A stretch of DNA of 64,000 bases from Lachnospiraceae bacterium. GTDB taxonomy: Bacteria > Bacillota > Clostridia > Lachnospirales > Lachnospiraceae. Position 1 is the stretch's first letter. Every line of letters begins with the position of its first letter. Positions 1 through 8,220 of the stretch are shown here, one piece after another. The DNA is taken from assembly GCA_910576335.1 (NCBI GenBank), contig CAJTIU010000012.1, forward strand, positions 62,001 through 126,000. The letters are read 5' to 3'. Under the pieces are notes generated by a model. The model searched no databases and was not told where the DNA came from. It worked only from the letters and a program-made list of their open reading frames with translations. Made by a program: the position numbers and the translations under genes.

Positions 1-560
1 AACGGTACAGTTGCTCCTGAAAATATCAACATAGGGAAATACAGGATACTGGCTATAACGCTGGCTATTTTCGTATCTTTTGCAATCCCGCCTACCATCA
101 TGCCGATACTTAAGGTAGAAATCAATGTAAGAAACCAGCTCCCAATAAAGGCAGGCCAACTCCCACGAAACGCCACTCCCCAGAAGCATGCAGCGGCCGG
201 AAAGAGAAGAACCATAGAAACAAGGGCATACAATACATAAATCGTAAATTCTACAACGAGAAGCATGACCGGGCTCACAGGAGTCACCTGAAAACGTTTC
301 AGGATTTTACGTTCCCGATATTCCGATACCACAATCGGCAGACCCATAAGGCCTCCGGCACAAATAGATATGGTACACACCGCACTCATAGACTGCTCCA
401 GAAACGTATACTCTGCTCCGGGATATGCCGGCCTGGACTGATAAATAATCCCAAGGACAACCAGTACTACTACCGGCATAATCACCGCAAAAATAACCAT
501 ATTCATATTTCGGATATTCAATTTTAGTTCTGTTTTCAAAAGATTTGTAAAAGTCCTCAT
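1..560 (-). CDS. ABC-2 type exporter permease, partial (cut by window start)
   Basis: The reading frame from ATG at 560 stays open to the window edge (about 186 residues) and encodes a hydrophobic ABC-2 family permease. The N-terminus is short and cytoplasmic, a first membrane segment lies at residues 22-40 (MVIFAVIMPVVVLV), an extracytoplasmic loop follows, and then more hydrophobic stretches, including one with YVLYALVSMVLL and one near the cut end (ILYFPMLIFSG). The start overlaps the stop of the upstream ATPase gene by ATGA, so the two are translationally coupled and should form one exporter. The substrate is unknown; the neighbouring drug-type AraC regulator makes a toxic small molecule plausible (inference). 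Confidence 0.85.
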   Translation of the reverse strand, partial: MRTFTNLLKTELKLNIRNMNMVIFAVIMPVVVLVVLGIIYQSRPAYPGAEYTFLEQSMSAVCTISICAGGLMGLPIVVSEYRERKILKRFQVTPVSPVMLLVVEFTIYVLYALVSMVLLFPAAACFWGVAFRGSWPAFIGSWFLTLISTLSIGMMVGGIAKDTKIASVIASILYFPMLIFSGATVP

Positions 561-1288
561 GCATCTGCCTCCTCATCTGAAAATTTTAAATAAGCATCCT
601 CAAATTTTTCACATCCGCTTTGCTCTTTTGCCTGCTCTATTGTTCCATAAAATACCGTCTTACCTTTTTTCAGGATACAGACCTCATCACAGAGCGCTTC
701 CACCTCATCCATAAAATGCGATGTAAGAAAAATAGTCAGCCCCTGCGCTTTTAAATCCTCCAGAATCTTCCACACTGTCCTCCTTGCCTTCGCATCAAGC
801 CCCGTTGTAAGCTCGTCTAAGAAAACCAGCTCCGGCGCCGGGATAAGCGCCAAGACAATAAACAACCTCTGACGTTCACCCCCTGACAGACTTTTTACCG
901 CATTTTTCAGCTTATCGCCGATTCCAAACCGCTCACAGAGTTCCCTCCAGTCTGACGGGCTGTCATATAAACATGCTATTTCCTCGCATATTTCGGAAAC
1001 TTTAATCTCTGGCTGATAATCTCCTTCTTGAAACTGGACGCCTACCTTTTGGAACAGTGCCCGGCGTTCTTTTCCTGGGTCACGTCCCAATACAAGCGCT
1101 GTCCCTTGTTCGGCCCGCCTGGTTCCTAAGATACATTCAATTGTTGTACTTTTCCCTGCTCCATTTGCTCCCAGCAACCCAAAGACTGTGCCATTCTTAA
1201 CGGAAAGATTCAAGCCGTCCAATACCTTTTTCCCGTTATAAATTTTTGTAAGGCCGCTTACTCTGATGGCTTCTTTCGCTTTTCCCAT
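557..1288 (-). CDS. ABC exporter ATP-binding protein
   Basis: About 243 residues, a full-length nucleotide-binding subunit of a drug/antibiotic-type (DrrA/CcmA-like) exporter. The Walker A motif GANGAGKST, the signature LSGGERQR and a Walker B ending in LVFLDE are all visible, followed by LTTGLD and the switch histidine in TSHFMDE. I chose ATG 1288 because AGAGGAGA precedes it at good distance; an in-frame upstream ATG at 1333 lies inside the promoter element. It is the first gene of a two-gene operon with the permease that starts in its stop codon. It is probably controlled by the AraC-type protein encoded at 2251-3159, because its promoter shares a conserved element with the uvrA-like gene. 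Confidence 0.9.
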   Translation of the reverse strand: MGKAKEAIRVSGLTKIYNGKKVLDGLNLSVKNGTVFGLLGANGAGKSTTIECILGTRRAEQGTALVLGRDPGKERRALFQKVGVQFQEGDYQPEIKVSEICEEIACLYDSPSDWRELCERFGIGDKLKNAVKSLSGGERQRLFIVLALIPAPELVFLDELTTGLDAKARRTVWKILEDLKAQGLTIFLTSHFMDEVEALCDEVCILKKGKTVFYGTIEQAKEQSGCEKFEDAYLKFSDEEADA

Positions 1289-1320
1289 TTTTATCTCCTC
1301 TCTTACTCCTGTTTTCAGAT

Positions 1321-1371
1321 TGCAGTATAGCATTACCCGGAAATATCTTCTCGACTTTTTTTGGCATATTT
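1321..1371 (-). promoter_or_regulatory. Promoter/operator element shared with the uvrA-like gene (copy 1)
   Basis: Read on the minus strand this contains TGCCAAAAAAAGTCGAGA followed by AATGCTATACTGC, whose TATACT is a good -10. The same two blocks with exactly the same spacing (27 bp between the block edges) occur at 5590-5640 upstream of the uvrA-like gene. No good -35 is present, as is typical of an activator-dependent promoter. The AraC/GyrI-type regulator encoded between the two targets is the obvious candidate binder (inference). Confidence 0.6.
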
Positions 1372-1455
1372 GAGGTGCCGCGCTTTTCAGCTGATGGAGC
1401 TTGTATGAGATAAGTTATGGTGGAAATTTCTTTTCTGCCGCTGGGCAGATTGATG

Positions 1456-1653
1456 TTACTTATTAGCCTTTGGTAGTGTTTGCATAAGCGCAAAGAAATG
1501 TTGTGCCTCGCCAGTATTAAAATACGCATACCATTCTTCCAGCGTGTCGGGTCTAAAAACGCCTAAGTGCTCAATAATCTGCTTTGCCCACAGCAAGGCG
1601 CCAGATGCACTTGCGGTAATGAGATTGTCACCCACAACAGAAAGGATATTGAG
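1456..1653 (-). pseudogene. C-terminal remnant of a DJ-1/PfpI-type protein
   Basis: Minus-strand translation gives about 65 residues ending at a stop at 1456-1458, containing GDNLITASASGALLW and a C-terminal FRPDTLEEWYAYF block. The first resembles the end of the DJ-1/PfpI (class I glutamine amidotransferase-like) fold, where DNLIT-A follows the strand after the catalytic histidine. There is no start codon and the N-terminal two thirds, including the nucleophile elbow, are missing. Homology stops abruptly near 1645-1653, where the oppositely oriented WYL remnant begins, so a deletion joined the two. Family assignment is from motif memory only. Confidence 0.5.
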
Positions 1654-2238
1654 CTAAAAATGAACCAAATATGTATAGATCTAAGCCCGTGGGTAAGCAA
1701 CAGAAATACTCAATCGTATTTGGAAATTATAAAAACAGCTTTGCAGGAAAACAGGGCAATTTCCTTTAGTTATATAGATCGTCATGGAAATAAGACAACA
1801 CGAACAGTCGAACCATATCAGCTTGTACTAAAAAGCAATCATTGGTATTTTCAAGGATACTGTTATAGCAGAAATGATTACCGCTTATTTCGATTGTCTC
1901 GCATGACAGATTTGCAAATGAAAAAAGATACTTTTGTTCCACGGGCTTATCAAAAACCTATTTTAGACATCGCAGAAATTGTGGAAACACTGCAAATAGA
2001 AATCAAAATCCGTATCCATAAATCTATAATGGACAGAGTACTTGACTTCTGCGCTTATGAACACTTTACGCCAGATGGCGATGAATATTACATTGTAGAC
2101 TTCCCCTTTATCGATAGAGACTACTACTATGATATACTTCTAAGTTTTGGCGATAAGTGTGAATGTCTGAAACCTTTACATATCCGTGAAAAAATAAAAT
2201 ATAAAGTACATAATATAGTTGCCCTATATGATAATTAG
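1642..2238 (+). pseudogene. WYL-domain (YafY-type) transcriptional regulator lacking its DNA-binding domain
   Basis: The frame to 2238 encodes a WYL ligand-sensing domain: AISFSYIDRHG, then VEPYQLVLKSNHWYFQGYC and YRLFRLSRM are the characteristic blocks, followed by a C-terminal WCX-like extension. Full YafY/DeoR-type regulators have about 300 residues with an N-terminal winged helix; here only about 190 remain from the first possible ATG (1660) and no helix-turn-helix is present. Upstream sequence switches directly into the antisense DJ-1 remnant. The gene is therefore truncated and cannot bind DNA in the usual way, although a free WYL domain could still be made. Confidence 0.65.
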
Positions 2239-2250
2239 AATCTTAGATAT

Positions 2251-3159
2251 TTACTTTATTCTATCGCTCTGACAATGCACATTAAGCGCCTTAATTGCAC
2301 GCAATTCTATATATCCCCGTTCCCCCCGCGGTTCCAGCTGGATACGTGGGCTATCGTCATCCCATTCGTAACCAATCACTGCCGGATCATATTGGTTCAT
2401 AGAATACTGTACGGAAAGGATTGCCTGGGAATAATCTTCCTCCCTGAACGGCTCACCCTGAAAAACCAGATACTCCGAAGCAGGCAGGGAAATGATATCA
2501 AATCCTTCCGGAATCCCCCCTGCATAGTCTGACTCCACTTCTACCCCCTGTACATAAGTAGACGTACCCGGCGTCTTAAATCTTTCAGGCAGCCAAAGGC
2601 AGACGGGCTCCCCGCAGAGAGAATCCATACTCGTGAGAATTCCCCATATGTCACAGTTTACCTCGCTGCAGTAATCAAAATAATCCTCTGCGCAAATACC
2701 CCGCTTGATGATTGCCTTGCGCTCTGGCTTTCGGATTACCTGTACAAAAACACTCTGCAAATTTTCCATATCAACAACATCCTTCCTTAATTCTTTGAAT
2801 TTCACGCCATAAGGGATAAAAAGCGCAATAGGAACCGGGTCCTTTACATAGTCTCCTGGATTACAGCCAAATTCTTTGTAAAAGGCTCGTGTATATCCGT
2901 CCACACTGCCAAAGCCGCACTCATAAGCTACATCTGAAACAAGACACTGCTCCTGTTTCAGCCGCATAGCAGAACGTGTAAGACGCAGCTTCCGAATATA
3001 TTCCGCCGGAGTTGCCCCCAGATAATTCTTAAACAGCCGGTAGGAATGCCATGGGGAATAGAGCGAAACTTCCGAAAGTTGAGTTAATGTAAGTTCTTCT
3101 TCCAAATGTCCCTCAATATATTCCTGCATCCTCTGAACAGCCTCCATTTGTTCGTTCAT
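2251..3159 (-). CDS. AraC-family regulator with GyrI-like effector-binding domain
   Basis: 302 residues: an N-terminal AraC double helix-turn-helix (residues about 5-105, with LTLTQLSEVSLYSPWHSYRLF and the second-helix hallmark VAYECGFGSVDGYTRAF), then a GyrI-like small-molecule-binding domain (about 125-290). The order, DNA-binding domain first and GyrI domain second, is that of Rob/BltR/TipA-like multidrug sensors. GGAGGG precedes the ATG. It lies between the ABC exporter and the uvrA-like gene, all on the same strand, and both of those carry the same unusual promoter element, so it most likely activates both in response to a toxic compound (inference). Confidence 0.85.
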   Translation of the reverse strand: MNEQMEAVQRMQEYIEGHLEEELTLTQLSEVSLYSPWHSYRLFKNYLGATPAEYIRKLRLTRSAMRLKQEQCLVSDVAYECGFGSVDGYTRAFYKEFGCNPGDYVKDPVPIALFIPYGVKFKELRKDVVDMENLQSVFVQVIRKPERKAIIKRGICAEDYFDYCSEVNCDIWGILTSMDSLCGEPVCLWLPERFKTPGTSTYVQGVEVESDYAGGIPEGFDIISLPASEYLVFQGEPFREEDYSQAILSVQYSMNQYDPAVIGYEWDDDSPRIQLEPRGERGYIELRAIKALNVHCQSDRIK

Positions 3160-3229
3160 ACCACCCTCCTGATATACTGCTAATGCTCCACCCTGTCAGA
3201 ATCCAGATTCAAAAACCATACAGTTAATG

Positions 3230-3284
3230 AATCTAGTACAACCTCGCAGAATTCACTGTTAATTATGCAATGCTGTACTAGATT
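3230..3284. repeat. Inverted repeat in front of the araC-type gene
   Basis: AATCTAGTACA (3230-3240) and TGTACTAGATT (3274-3284) are perfect 11-bp inverted arms separated by 33 bases. The site lies between the end of the uvrA-like gene and the start of the araC-type gene. No T-run follows either arm, so it is not an ordinary terminator. It may be an operator or a processed-RNA hairpin. Confidence 0.5.
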
Positions 3285-3306
3285 CCGGCCAGGTAAAACA
3301 CTCGAT

Positions 3307-5559
3307 TTATTGCAAAGACCTCCGTAAATATTCAGCCGTAATCGTTTTCCCATGCCAAGCCATCTCTGACGGAGTTCCGGTAAAGACAATTTCCCCTCCG
3401 GATGTTCCGCCATCCGGGCCGATGTCAATCACATAATCTGCCAGCTTTACTACATCCATATTGTGTTCTATCACAATTACCGTATTGCCCCGCTTTACAA
3501 AACTGTCCAAAAGCTCCATGACTGTCTGTACATCCGAAGCATGAAGCCCCGTTGTCGGTTCATCCAGCATGTAGATATTGCCTCTCTTATCCAGATATTT
3601 TGCCAGTTTCACCCTCTGGCGCTCTCCGCCGGATAACATAGACAGAGGCTGCCCCAATGATAGATAGGATAACCCAACCTCCACCATAGCATGTACAGCT
3701 TTGCGAATCTTTGGACAGCCTGAAAAAAACTCTTCTGCTTCTTCCGCATTCATGTCCAGAATATCCACAATATTTTTTCCATGATAGGAATACGAAAGGG
3801 CTTCTTCACTGTACCGGCTGCCGCCGCAGGCCTCACAGGTGGTCGTCACCGGATCCATGAAAACCAGCTCTGTCACAATCACTCCCCGTCCTTTACAGTC
3901 CGGGCATGCCCCTTTACTGTTAAAGGAAAACAAGCCTGCACCTACACCGTTCTCTTTCGCCAGCAGTTTACGTATATCATCGAAAAATCCTAAAAAAGTT
4001 GCAGGCGTAGAGCGTCCTGTGGCCGTCACCGGAGACTGATCCACTAAAATCACCCGTTCCTCATACTGCTTTGCAAAAATATCACGAATCAGCGAACTCT
4101 TCCCCGAACCCGCCACACCGGTCACAGCGGTCAATACATTTAGTGGAATATCAACGGAAACATTCTTCAGGTTATGGATATTTGCGTTTCGGACCGGAAG
4201 AAACCCTTCCGGTTTTCTGGTCGTTTCTTTCAATGGTATCAACGCTTTCATGGCATTACCTGTTAGAGTGCCAGAATCCAAAAGCCCGGTATAGCTTCCC
4301 TGATATAGGATTTCCCCGCCTTTTCTCCCCGCCAACGGTCCGATATCAATCACTTCATCTGCAATGGAAATCACATCCTTGTCATGCTCCACCACCAAAA
4401 CACTGTTCCCCTTGTCCCGCAAGGACAAGAGCAATTTTGTCATACGGTGGACATCCCGCGGATGCATTCCGGTACTCGGCTCATCAAATATATAAGTCAT
4501 TCCGGTAAGCGCACTTCCCATATACCGCACAAGCTTAAGACGCTGCGCCTCACCGCCTGATAAAGTGGCAGACTCCCGGTTCAGGGAAAGATAAGGAAGC
4601 CCAATGTCGATCATCCGGGTCAGAGTTGTAACCAGCCCTTCTGCAATCGACTTGCCCCTTGGATCTGTAATGGTTTCCAACACTTTCCGAAGCTCTGTAA
4701 GTTCCATCCCGCACATCTCGTTAATGCTGTAACCTGCGACTTTGCAGGAAAGCGCTGCAGAATTTAAGCGTTTCCCATGACAGAGCGGACATTCCAGAGG
4801 ATGCACATAATTTGCCAGACGTTTCATGGATGTCTCGCTCATATCGGAATTGTCACGTTTCAGAAGCAGGCGGCTCATCATATTATGGATTCCCTCTACT
4901 TGCTTCGACACACGCTCTCCGCCCTGTTCCCTGGAGCCATATAGCAGGAGGTTGCGTTCCTCTTCCGTATAATCACGCCATTTTTTTTCAGGGTCAAATA
5001 AGCCGCTTCCTATATACTGTTTCCAATACCAGTTATTCACATGAAATGTAGGGAGATCCACCATCCCCTCATTCCAGCTCTTGTCCTCTGCAATCAACGG
5101 CAAAATATCAAGCTCCATCACCTTACCGATTCCAAAGCATTCCGGACACATCCCGTTTGGATTATTGAAAGAAAAATAGGAAGCTGTACCCACATACGGT
5201 TCCCCGATACGTGAATAGAGAAGACGCAAGGCAGAATACATATCGCTGATCGTCCCTACGGTAGACCGGGCATTCCCTCCAAGCCTTGTCTGGTCAATGA
5301 TGACCGATGCAGACAGATTTTCAATCTTCTCTGCTTTCGGCTTCTCAAACTTGGGGAGCCTGCTCCGAATATATGCCGTATACGTTTCATTCATCTGCCG
5401 CTGGCTCTCCGCGGCAATCGTATCAAATACAATACTGGACTTTCCGGAACCGGAAACTCCGGTAAATACAATAATTTTTTCTTTTGGAATTTCAAGAGAA
5501 ATATTTTTCAGGTTATTCTGGCACAATCCCTTTATGATAATGCTGTCTTGATGCGGCAT
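3307..5559 (-). CDS. UvrA-like ABC ATPase (drug-resistance type, lacks the long insertion domains)
   Basis: 750 residues against about 940 for housekeeping UvrA. Both ABC cassettes are complete: Walker A GVSGSGKSS and GVAGSGKSS, signatures LSGGEAQRLKL and LSGGERQRVKL, and Walker B segments MTYIFDEPSTG and IYMLDEPTTG. Zinc-type CxxC pairs occur in CPECFGIG, CPLCHGKR, CPDCKGRG and CEACGGSR. The shortness suggests loss of the UvrB-binding region, as in the UvrA2/DrrC class that protects against DNA-binding drugs rather than doing general excision repair (family knowledge). A RBS-like AAGAAAGGGG precedes ATG 5559. Promoter element 5590-5640 is shared with the exporter at 557-1288, tying both to the AraC/GyrI regulator. 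Confidence 0.9.
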   Translation of the reverse strand: MPHQDSIIIKGLCQNNLKNISLEIPKEKIIVFTGVSGSGKSSIVFDTIAAESQRQMNETYTAYIRSRLPKFEKPKAEKIENLSASVIIDQTRLGGNARSTVGTISDMYSALRLLYSRIGEPYVGTASYFSFNNPNGMCPECFGIGKVMELDILPLIAEDKSWNEGMVDLPTFHVNNWYWKQYIGSGLFDPEKKWRDYTEEERNLLLYGSREQGGERVSKQVEGIHNMMSRLLLKRDNSDMSETSMKRLANYVHPLECPLCHGKRLNSAALSCKVAGYSINEMCGMELTELRKVLETITDPRGKSIAEGLVTTLTRMIDIGLPYLSLNRESATLSGGEAQRLKLVRYMGSALTGMTYIFDEPSTGMHPRDVHRMTKLLLSLRDKGNSVLVVEHDKDVISIADEVIDIGPLAGRKGGEILYQGSYTGLLDSGTLTGNAMKALIPLKETTRKPEGFLPVRNANIHNLKNVSVDIPLNVLTAVTGVAGSGKSSLIRDIFAKQYEERVILVDQSPVTATGRSTPATFLGFFDDIRKLLAKENGVGAGLFSFNSKGACPDCKGRGVIVTELVFMDPVTTTCEACGGSRYSEEALSYSYHGKNIVDILDMNAEEAEEFFSGCPKIRKAVHAMVEVGLSYLSLGQPLSMLSGGERQRVKLAKYLDKRGNIYMLDEPTTGLHASDVQTVMELLDSFVKRGNTVIVIEHNMDVVKLADYVIDIGPDGGTSGGEIVFTGTPSEMAWHGKTITAEYLRRSLQ

Positions 5560-5589
5560 ATCTGTTCCCCTTTCTTAAATTTTCTGTTC

Positions 5590-5640
5590 GCAGTATAGCA
5601 TTGTTCCAGAATATAGTCTCGACTTTTTTTGGCATTTTTA
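5590..5640 (-). promoter_or_regulatory. Promoter/operator element shared with the ABC exporter (copy 2)
   Basis: On the minus strand: TGCCAAAAAAAGTCGAGA, a variable 14-bp spacer, then AATGCTATACTGC with -10 TATACT, ending about 30 bases from the uvrA-like start. It matches the element at 1321-1371 block for block with identical spacing, while the bases around it differ. This argues for conservation of a regulator site plus -10 box rather than recent duplication. Confidence 0.6.
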
Positions 5641-5694
5641 ATCCGGTTCTCCTGTCTCATTAGACAGCGCTTTCCCTCACGATAGCAGAAAAAT

Positions 5695-6099
5695 TTATTG
5701 CAAACCATTTTCCAGAGCATTTTCAACAGCTTTCTTTATGACCTTGCTTGAGTTGGTCGCACCCGATATGGCATCCACATCAATCTTCTGTTCCGAAACA
5801 ATCTGATCCACAATCGTCTCTGCCGCCTGTCCGCGTTCATTTTTATGCTCTAATATCCTGATCTTCTCAATCTCTTTATTTTGTACTGTAACTTCAACCT
5901 TCGCATAAATGAAATTGACATTGCATTCTCCAATATAAACTCCGTCGGCAACATCACTGATACGGACATCTCCAATGGAAATTTCCTGTACTGCCTGCTT
6001 ATAATCCCATACACTTTTCAAATAAACTGTCAGAGCAATCAGTCCTAAAAAAACCGCGGCAGCAACGCCTACAAGCAACTTTTTATTATGTTGTCTCAT
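5695..6099 (-). CDS. Membrane-anchored FMN-binding domain protein
   Basis: 134 residues: a single N-terminal membrane anchor (residues 8-28, rich in V/A/L), then one FMN-bind domain facing outside. SGATNSS at about 112-118 matches the SGAT(S/T) motif through whose threonine FMN is covalently attached in NqrC/RnfG-type proteins. The start overlaps the stop of the iron-sulfur flavoprotein gene by ATGA. A small extracytoplasmic flavoprotein of this kind could act in extracellular electron transfer, fed by the reductase encoded upstream (inference). Confidence 0.85.
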   Translation of the reverse strand: MRQHNKKLLVGVAAAVFLGLIALTVYLKSVWDYKQAVQEISIGDVRISDVADGVYIGECNVNFIYAKVEVTVQNKEIEKIRILEHKNERGQAAETIVDQIVSEQKIDVDAISGATNSSKVIKKAVENALENGLQ

Positions 6100-6665
6100 T
6101 TGAATCGCCTCTCAATCTTTCTCAAGATGTGGTCTGGTACGGCCTTCCTCTTTCCTGTATTGGCACAGACGATTTTCCCCATTGGTTTCATACCGGCAGT
6201 TTTAAAAAATTCATCCATATTACGGATTGCGCCTCTGCTTTGCCCGAATATCCAGGAAAACGGAGCCGGGGTATTACAAGCGGTCAGCAGCATATACTTC
6301 TTTCCGCACAATCTTGGTTTGGGGAAAGCTCTCGTCTCTTCCATAGCAATTCCAAGCAACCGGTCAAAAAGATTTTTCACAGGAGCCGGAACATTTGCCC
6401 AATATACGGGAGCAGCAAGGATCACGACCTGACATGCCCCAAGCTGAGAAGTAATTTCATGGATATCATCCTTTAGCACACATTGCTCTGACTTTAAACA
6501 TGCCCTGCATCCTGTACAATAGGCAAGATTTTTTTCATATAAATTGATTTTGGTAACGGCATATCCCGCCCTTTCTGCCGCATTAACAGAATGTTTCAAC
6601 ATAGTTGCTGTAATTCCACTCGAATGAGGGCTCCCTAAAATCGCAAGCGCCTGCTTCTGGATCAT
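6096..6665 (-). CDS. NADPH-dependent flavin reductase, iron-sulfur flavoprotein type
   Basis: 189 residues with a flavodoxin-like fold. The phosphate-binding loop is GSPHSSG (residues 11-17), and PVYWANVPAPVKNLFDR is the classic FMN-contact block of the NADPH-dependent FMN reductase family. A compact cysteine motif CTGCRACLKSEQC follows the first part of the fold (C-x2-C-x2-C-x5-C), which is the 4Fe-4S motif of iron-sulfur flavoproteins (Isf). It is the middle gene of a tightly overlapping three-gene operon (TetR, this enzyme, FMN-binding protein), all joined by ATGA overlaps, so regulator and redox proteins are made together. Confidence 0.85.
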   Translation of the reverse strand: MIQKQALAILGSPHSSGITATMLKHSVNAAERAGYAVTKINLYEKNLAYCTGCRACLKSEQCVLKDDIHEITSQLGACQVVILAAPVYWANVPAPVKNLFDRLLGIAMEETRAFPKPRLCGKKYMLLTACNTPAPFSWIFGQSRGAIRNMDEFFKTAGMKPMGKIVCANTGKRKAVPDHILRKIERRFK

Positions 6666-7306
6666 TGTTTTACCTCCATACCTGCAATAGACTGGTAGAT
6701 CATATCAAATCCACATTGAAGAAATTGTTCTTTGGATAATCCCATAGACTGTTTGATGTAATCCGCTTTACTTGCCGTAAACTGAATCAACCCTGACAAC
6801 ATTCCCCAACAGGAAAACGAAACAGGCGCAATGTCTAAATCTGCCCGCAAGTCGCCCTTTTCCATACCGGACATCAAAACAGTCTTTATCATTTCATTAA
6901 TCTCTTCTCCCACCTGAAAAGTTTCCCTTTCCTCCGGATAGAAGCTCTGGCTTTCAAACTGGATATTGATCTTTTCCAGCGTCATTTTGAAATAAAATGG
7001 ATATTTCTCCTGATACCGCACCAATTCCTGACAGATGAGGTCATACTTCGCTCTTGTGGATTCTTGCTGCTGTATGGCAGACGAGATGCAGGCGCAAAGC
7101 TTTTTCATACTGCCTAATACCAATACACTGACAATTTCCTCCTTGCTTTCAAAATACACGTAAAGCGTTGCTTTACTGTAGCCTGCTGCTTTTGCAATAT
7201 CATCCATCGATGTCTGGGTAATCCCTTTATCCATAAAAAGTATGGCAGCCGCAGAAGCGATGTTCACCCGGTGCACACATCTCGGTTCTTTTTTTCTTCT
7301 TCCCAT
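6662..7306 (-). CDS. TetR-family repressor of the flavoprotein operon
   Basis: About 214 residues from ATG 7306. This start is chosen because GGAG lies six bases upstream; the longer frame opens with TTG 15 bases earlier. The N-terminal helix-turn-helix is typical (TSMDDIAKAAGYSKATLYVYF, then ESKEEI). The remainder is a helical ligand-binding domain without obvious specificity. The gene leads the operon that includes the iron-sulfur flavoprotein and FMN-binding protein, and a perfect dyad at 7320-7340 sits directly upstream, so the protein should repress its own operon. Confidence 0.88.
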   Translation of the reverse strand: MGRRKKEPRCVHRVNIASAAAILFMDKGITQTSMDDIAKAAGYSKATLYVYFESKEEIVSVLVLGSMKKLCACISSAIQQQESTRAKYDLICQELVRYQEKYPFYFKMTLEKINIQFESQSFYPEERETFQVGEEINEMIKTVLMSGMEKGDLRADLDIAPVSFSCWGMLSGLIQFTASKADYIKQSMGLSKEQFLQCGFDMIYQSIAGMEVKQ

Positions 7307-7319
7307 AATCCACTCCAAC

Positions 7320-7340
7320 AATTAAACTTATAGTTTAATT
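7320..7340. promoter_or_regulatory. Probable TetR operator
   Basis: AATTAAACT-TAT-AGTTTAATT is a perfect palindrome with 9-bp arms, located 14 bases upstream of the chosen TetR start codon. Position and symmetry fit an autoregulatory TetR operator overlapping the promoter. Confidence 0.65.
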
Positions 7341-7494
7341 GTATAAAAAAAGTGCCTATTTGTCAATGTTACGTTTCCACGAAATTACTTTTTTAAGCTC
7401 TTGATATTGTTCTCTTCTATGAATATACTAAATATAGTGAGTCGCATTAAAAGCGAGAAATATAAATCAAAACTGAATGAAAAGTAACATGGGA

Positions 7495-7524
7495 TTGCAA
7501 ACGACACGAATGACACTGTATTAT
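7495..7524 (+). promoter_or_regulatory. Candidate sigma-A promoter for the response regulator at 7556
   Basis: TTGCAA (7495-7500), 18-bp spacer, TATTAT (7519-7524), 32 bases from the start codon. The match is reasonable in this AT-rich DNA but not proven. Confidence 0.4.
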
Positions 7525-7555
7525 GATAAAGAGCAGCATGAAGTGAGGTGATACT

Positions 7556-8218
7556 ATGGCAACTATTTTAATTGCAGAAGATGAAAAAGGAATGCAGGAA
7601 ATTATTGCTGATTATATGAAGCGGGACGGCCATACCTGCATTACAGCGGACGACGGTATTGATGCTATTTCTATATTAAAAAATAACCCTGTTGATCTAG
7701 CCATTTTAGACATTATGATGCCTCATCTGGACGGCTTTTCCGTCTGCCGGATGGCAAGGGAAATGTACAATCTTCCCATTCTGTTTCTTACCGCAAAAAG
7801 TGCGGAAGAAGACAAACTAAAAGGATATCATTATGGAGCAGACGACTATGTAACCAAGCCATTCAGTCCCAAAGTATTGGCTGCAAAAGTGAATGCACTT
7901 CTCCGACGGGCAGGCGGGATTCCCCAAGAAATATTACGGGCAGGCGATATTGCGCTGCTTCCTTCTTCTCATACCGCTTCTGTAAGAGGAAATGAGATAG
8001 AATTGACGCATAAAGAATTTGAATTACTACGTTTTTTCATGCAAAATAAAAATCAGGTATTCTCCCGCGAACAGCTGCTAAATCGTATCTGGGGCTATGA
8101 TTTTGAAGGAAATACCCGTACTGTTGATACCCATATCAAGACTCTCCGGCAAAAACTCGGTGAAGAAGGCAGACACATCGTAACGCTGATCCGTTCCGGA
8201 TACAAGTTTGAGGTATAG
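7556..8218 (+). CDS. OmpR-family response regulator
   Basis: 220 residues: receiver domain with acidic pocket EDE (8-10), phosphoacceptor D52 in AILDIMMP, conserved T/K switch (LTAKS; KPFSP), and a C-terminal winged helix (LTHKEFELLRFFMQ, then GNTRTVDTHIKTLRQKLG). A good RBS (AGTGAGGTGA) precedes the ATG. The histidine kinase gene begins two bases after the stop. Three direct repeats at 11-bp pitch upstream of the transporter genes (9377-9405) are its likely binding site, so it should switch on the exporter 9449-12452. Confidence 0.92.
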   Translation: MATILIAEDEKGMQEIIADYMKRDGHTCITADDGIDAISILKNNPVDLAILDIMMPHLDGFSVCRMAREMYNLPILFLTAKSAEEDKLKGYHYGADDYVTKPFSPKVLAAKVNALLRRAGGIPQEILRAGDIALLPSSHTASVRGNEIELTHKEFELLRFFMQNKNQVFSREQLLNRIWGYDFEGNTRTVDTHIKTLRQKLGEEGRHIVTLIRSGYKFEV

Positions 8219-8220
8219 TT

